Position numbers and translations under genes: made by a program. Of a DNA stretch of 64,000 nucleotides, positions 63,509-64,000 are shown piece after piece. Position 1 is the stretch's first letter. The number at the start of each line of letters is the position of its first letter. The DNA lies in the NCBI RefSeq assembly GCF_000238995.1, contig NC_016638.1:496001-560000 (forward strand), read 5' to 3'. Under the pieces are notes generated by a model. The model saw nothing but the letters and a program-made list of their open reading frames with translations, was not told where the DNA came from and searched no databases. This DNA is from Mycoplasma haemocanis str. Illinois (GTDB lineage: Bacteria > Bacillota_I > Bacilli_A > Mycoplasmatales > Mycoplasmoidaceae).

Positions 63509-64000
63509 ATGTCTAAATTGGTCATTGTATCTGTGACAGGTCTCGGAGGAGCTGCGGGAATCGGTGGTGGATTTTATCTATTAAATAGAAATTCAAAGGA
63601 CAAGATCGCTTCTAAACTAGAAAAAGAAACCATTCAATCTCGTTTACAAAAGGCGAAATTTAAAATATTAGAAACTGGCTCCTCCCAATGAAACGAAATA
63701 AAAACCCAATATAACTCCAAAAAGAATGATGCTTCTAAAGTATTCTCAACTTCCAATAACGAAGTGCAAGAGAATGCTTTAAAAGAACTTTGCAGAGAGA
63801 ATTTAAATAAGTCTGAATTTGATGATGATCTCTATTCCAAAGTAAAAAGGTGGTGTGTGGTTCCCACAACCATTTCTTCCCATCTAAAGTCATGGGGAGT
63901 TACACCTTTATCCACCGATGAATCTAAAGAGGAGCAAAAGGATAAATGGGAAGAGTTAGCAAATAAATATGATTCTTCCTCTAACAAAATAAAGGATCTT
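63509..64000 (+). CDS. F8 paralog, block position 8, cut by window end
   Basis: 164 codons visible. Leader MSKLVIVSVTGLGGAAGIGGGFYLLN. QWNEIKTQYNSKKNDASKVF, LCRENLNKSEFDDDLYSKVKRWCVVPTTISSHLKSW, then the start of module two (KWEELANKYDSSSNKIKDL). The third and fourth Cys lie beyond the edge. Counterpart 33798-34445. Confidence 0.9.

Larger units (their letters stand above)
59094..64000 (+). repeat. eight-gene block, copy 2 (continues past window)
   Basis: Genes 59094, 59745, 60355, 61002, 61616, 62237, 62881 and 63509 repeat the order of 29319-34445, including the single F9 gene at position 6. DNA identity is far lower than between the two copies of the 23796 cassette, so this duplication is older. 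Confidence 0.88.

Noticed and set aside
1..64000. Reading the in-frame TGA codons as stops, which would make most genes look truncated or frameshifted
   Set aside because: They fall at conserved Trp positions, mostly before the conserved Cys, and alternate with TGG in paralogs.
1..64000. Lipoprotein signal peptides
   Set aside because: Leaders are hydrophobic and Gly/Ala-rich but lack a Cys in a lipobox context; the few leader Cys (for example 17493, 20371, 55042) are not positioned for lipidation.
1..64000. Insertion sequences, integrases, CRISPR arrays, tRNA or rRNA genes
   Set aside because: No transposase or integrase motifs, no regularly spaced short repeats and no recognisable RNA gene sequence were found; the repeats present are paralogous coding sequence.

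Overview
The window reads as a piece of a hemotropic mycoplasma genome (hemoplasma, closest in style to the Mycoplasma haemofelis / haemocanis group; the species is an inference). Almost every gene is interrupted by in-frame TGA unless TGA is read as Trp (genetic code 4). Genes end only in TAA or TAG, base composition is AT-rich, proteins are Lys-rich, and nearly all coding space is short paralogous genes of unknown function. I saw no rRNA, tRNA, insertion sequence, CRISPR array or housekeeping gene. All coordinates below use code 4.

Most products are about 200 residues: a Gly/Ala-rich hydrophobic N-terminal segment of about 20-25 residues with no usable lipobox Cys (probable uncleaved membrane anchor or signal), then a Lys/Asp/Glu/Ser-rich body. 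The body is built from modules of about 80-90 residues, each with a conserved Trp and Tyr and two Cys about 18-28 residues apart; the second Cys, and sometimes the first, usually follows Trp or Tyr (WC, YC). The usual protein has two modules (four Cys), but one-module and three-module versions occur. Family labels used here: F1 (GCxEIYDS), F2 (WTLKKxLY), F3 (KYLI leader, one module), F4 (RINKGERVILN / DYKRGxKWC), F5 (GWQI leader), F6 (MMQPSNV), F7a/b/c (GGPALK and relatives), F8 (YCVVP/WCVVP), F9 (IYLSGxF, WNLxGWxHTNT), F10 (WCVEPKKISDFL), F11 (WCTRPKKIxELL), F12A/B (short leader, Ser/Thr/Glu-rich linker, C-terminal HKL domain), F13/F14 (a tandem pair), F15 (MSAxAPxK).

Layout: 1-3713 is a minus-strand run (F15, F7a, F4, a remnant, F15, F1). 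3948-5869 is a tandem duplication of an F13-F14 pair, the second F14 being a relic. 6236-10634 holds mixed-strand genes including a three-module protein and a protein with a duplicated HKL-like domain. 10640-11974 (minus) encodes a 444-residue protein unlike everything else here. From 12234 to 35664 there is one long plus-strand run of tightly packed paralogs, many with 1- or 8-base stop/start overlaps. 35636-37493 is an inverted three-gene cassette. 37567-41379 is mixed F11/F7c/F3/F1. 41479-45504 alternates F12A and F12B three times. 46003-64000 is a second long plus-strand run.

The paralogs are arranged as repeated multi-gene blocks. An eight-gene series at 29319-34445 reappears in the same order at 59094-64000; a five-gene cassette (23796-26975) is followed by its own partly decayed copy (26976-29305); an F2-F3-F4-F5 series occurs three times. 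This suggests expansion by segmental duplication and recombination. Surface exposure and a role in antigenic diversity are plausible from what is known of hemoplasma genomes, but nothing in the sequence proves a function.
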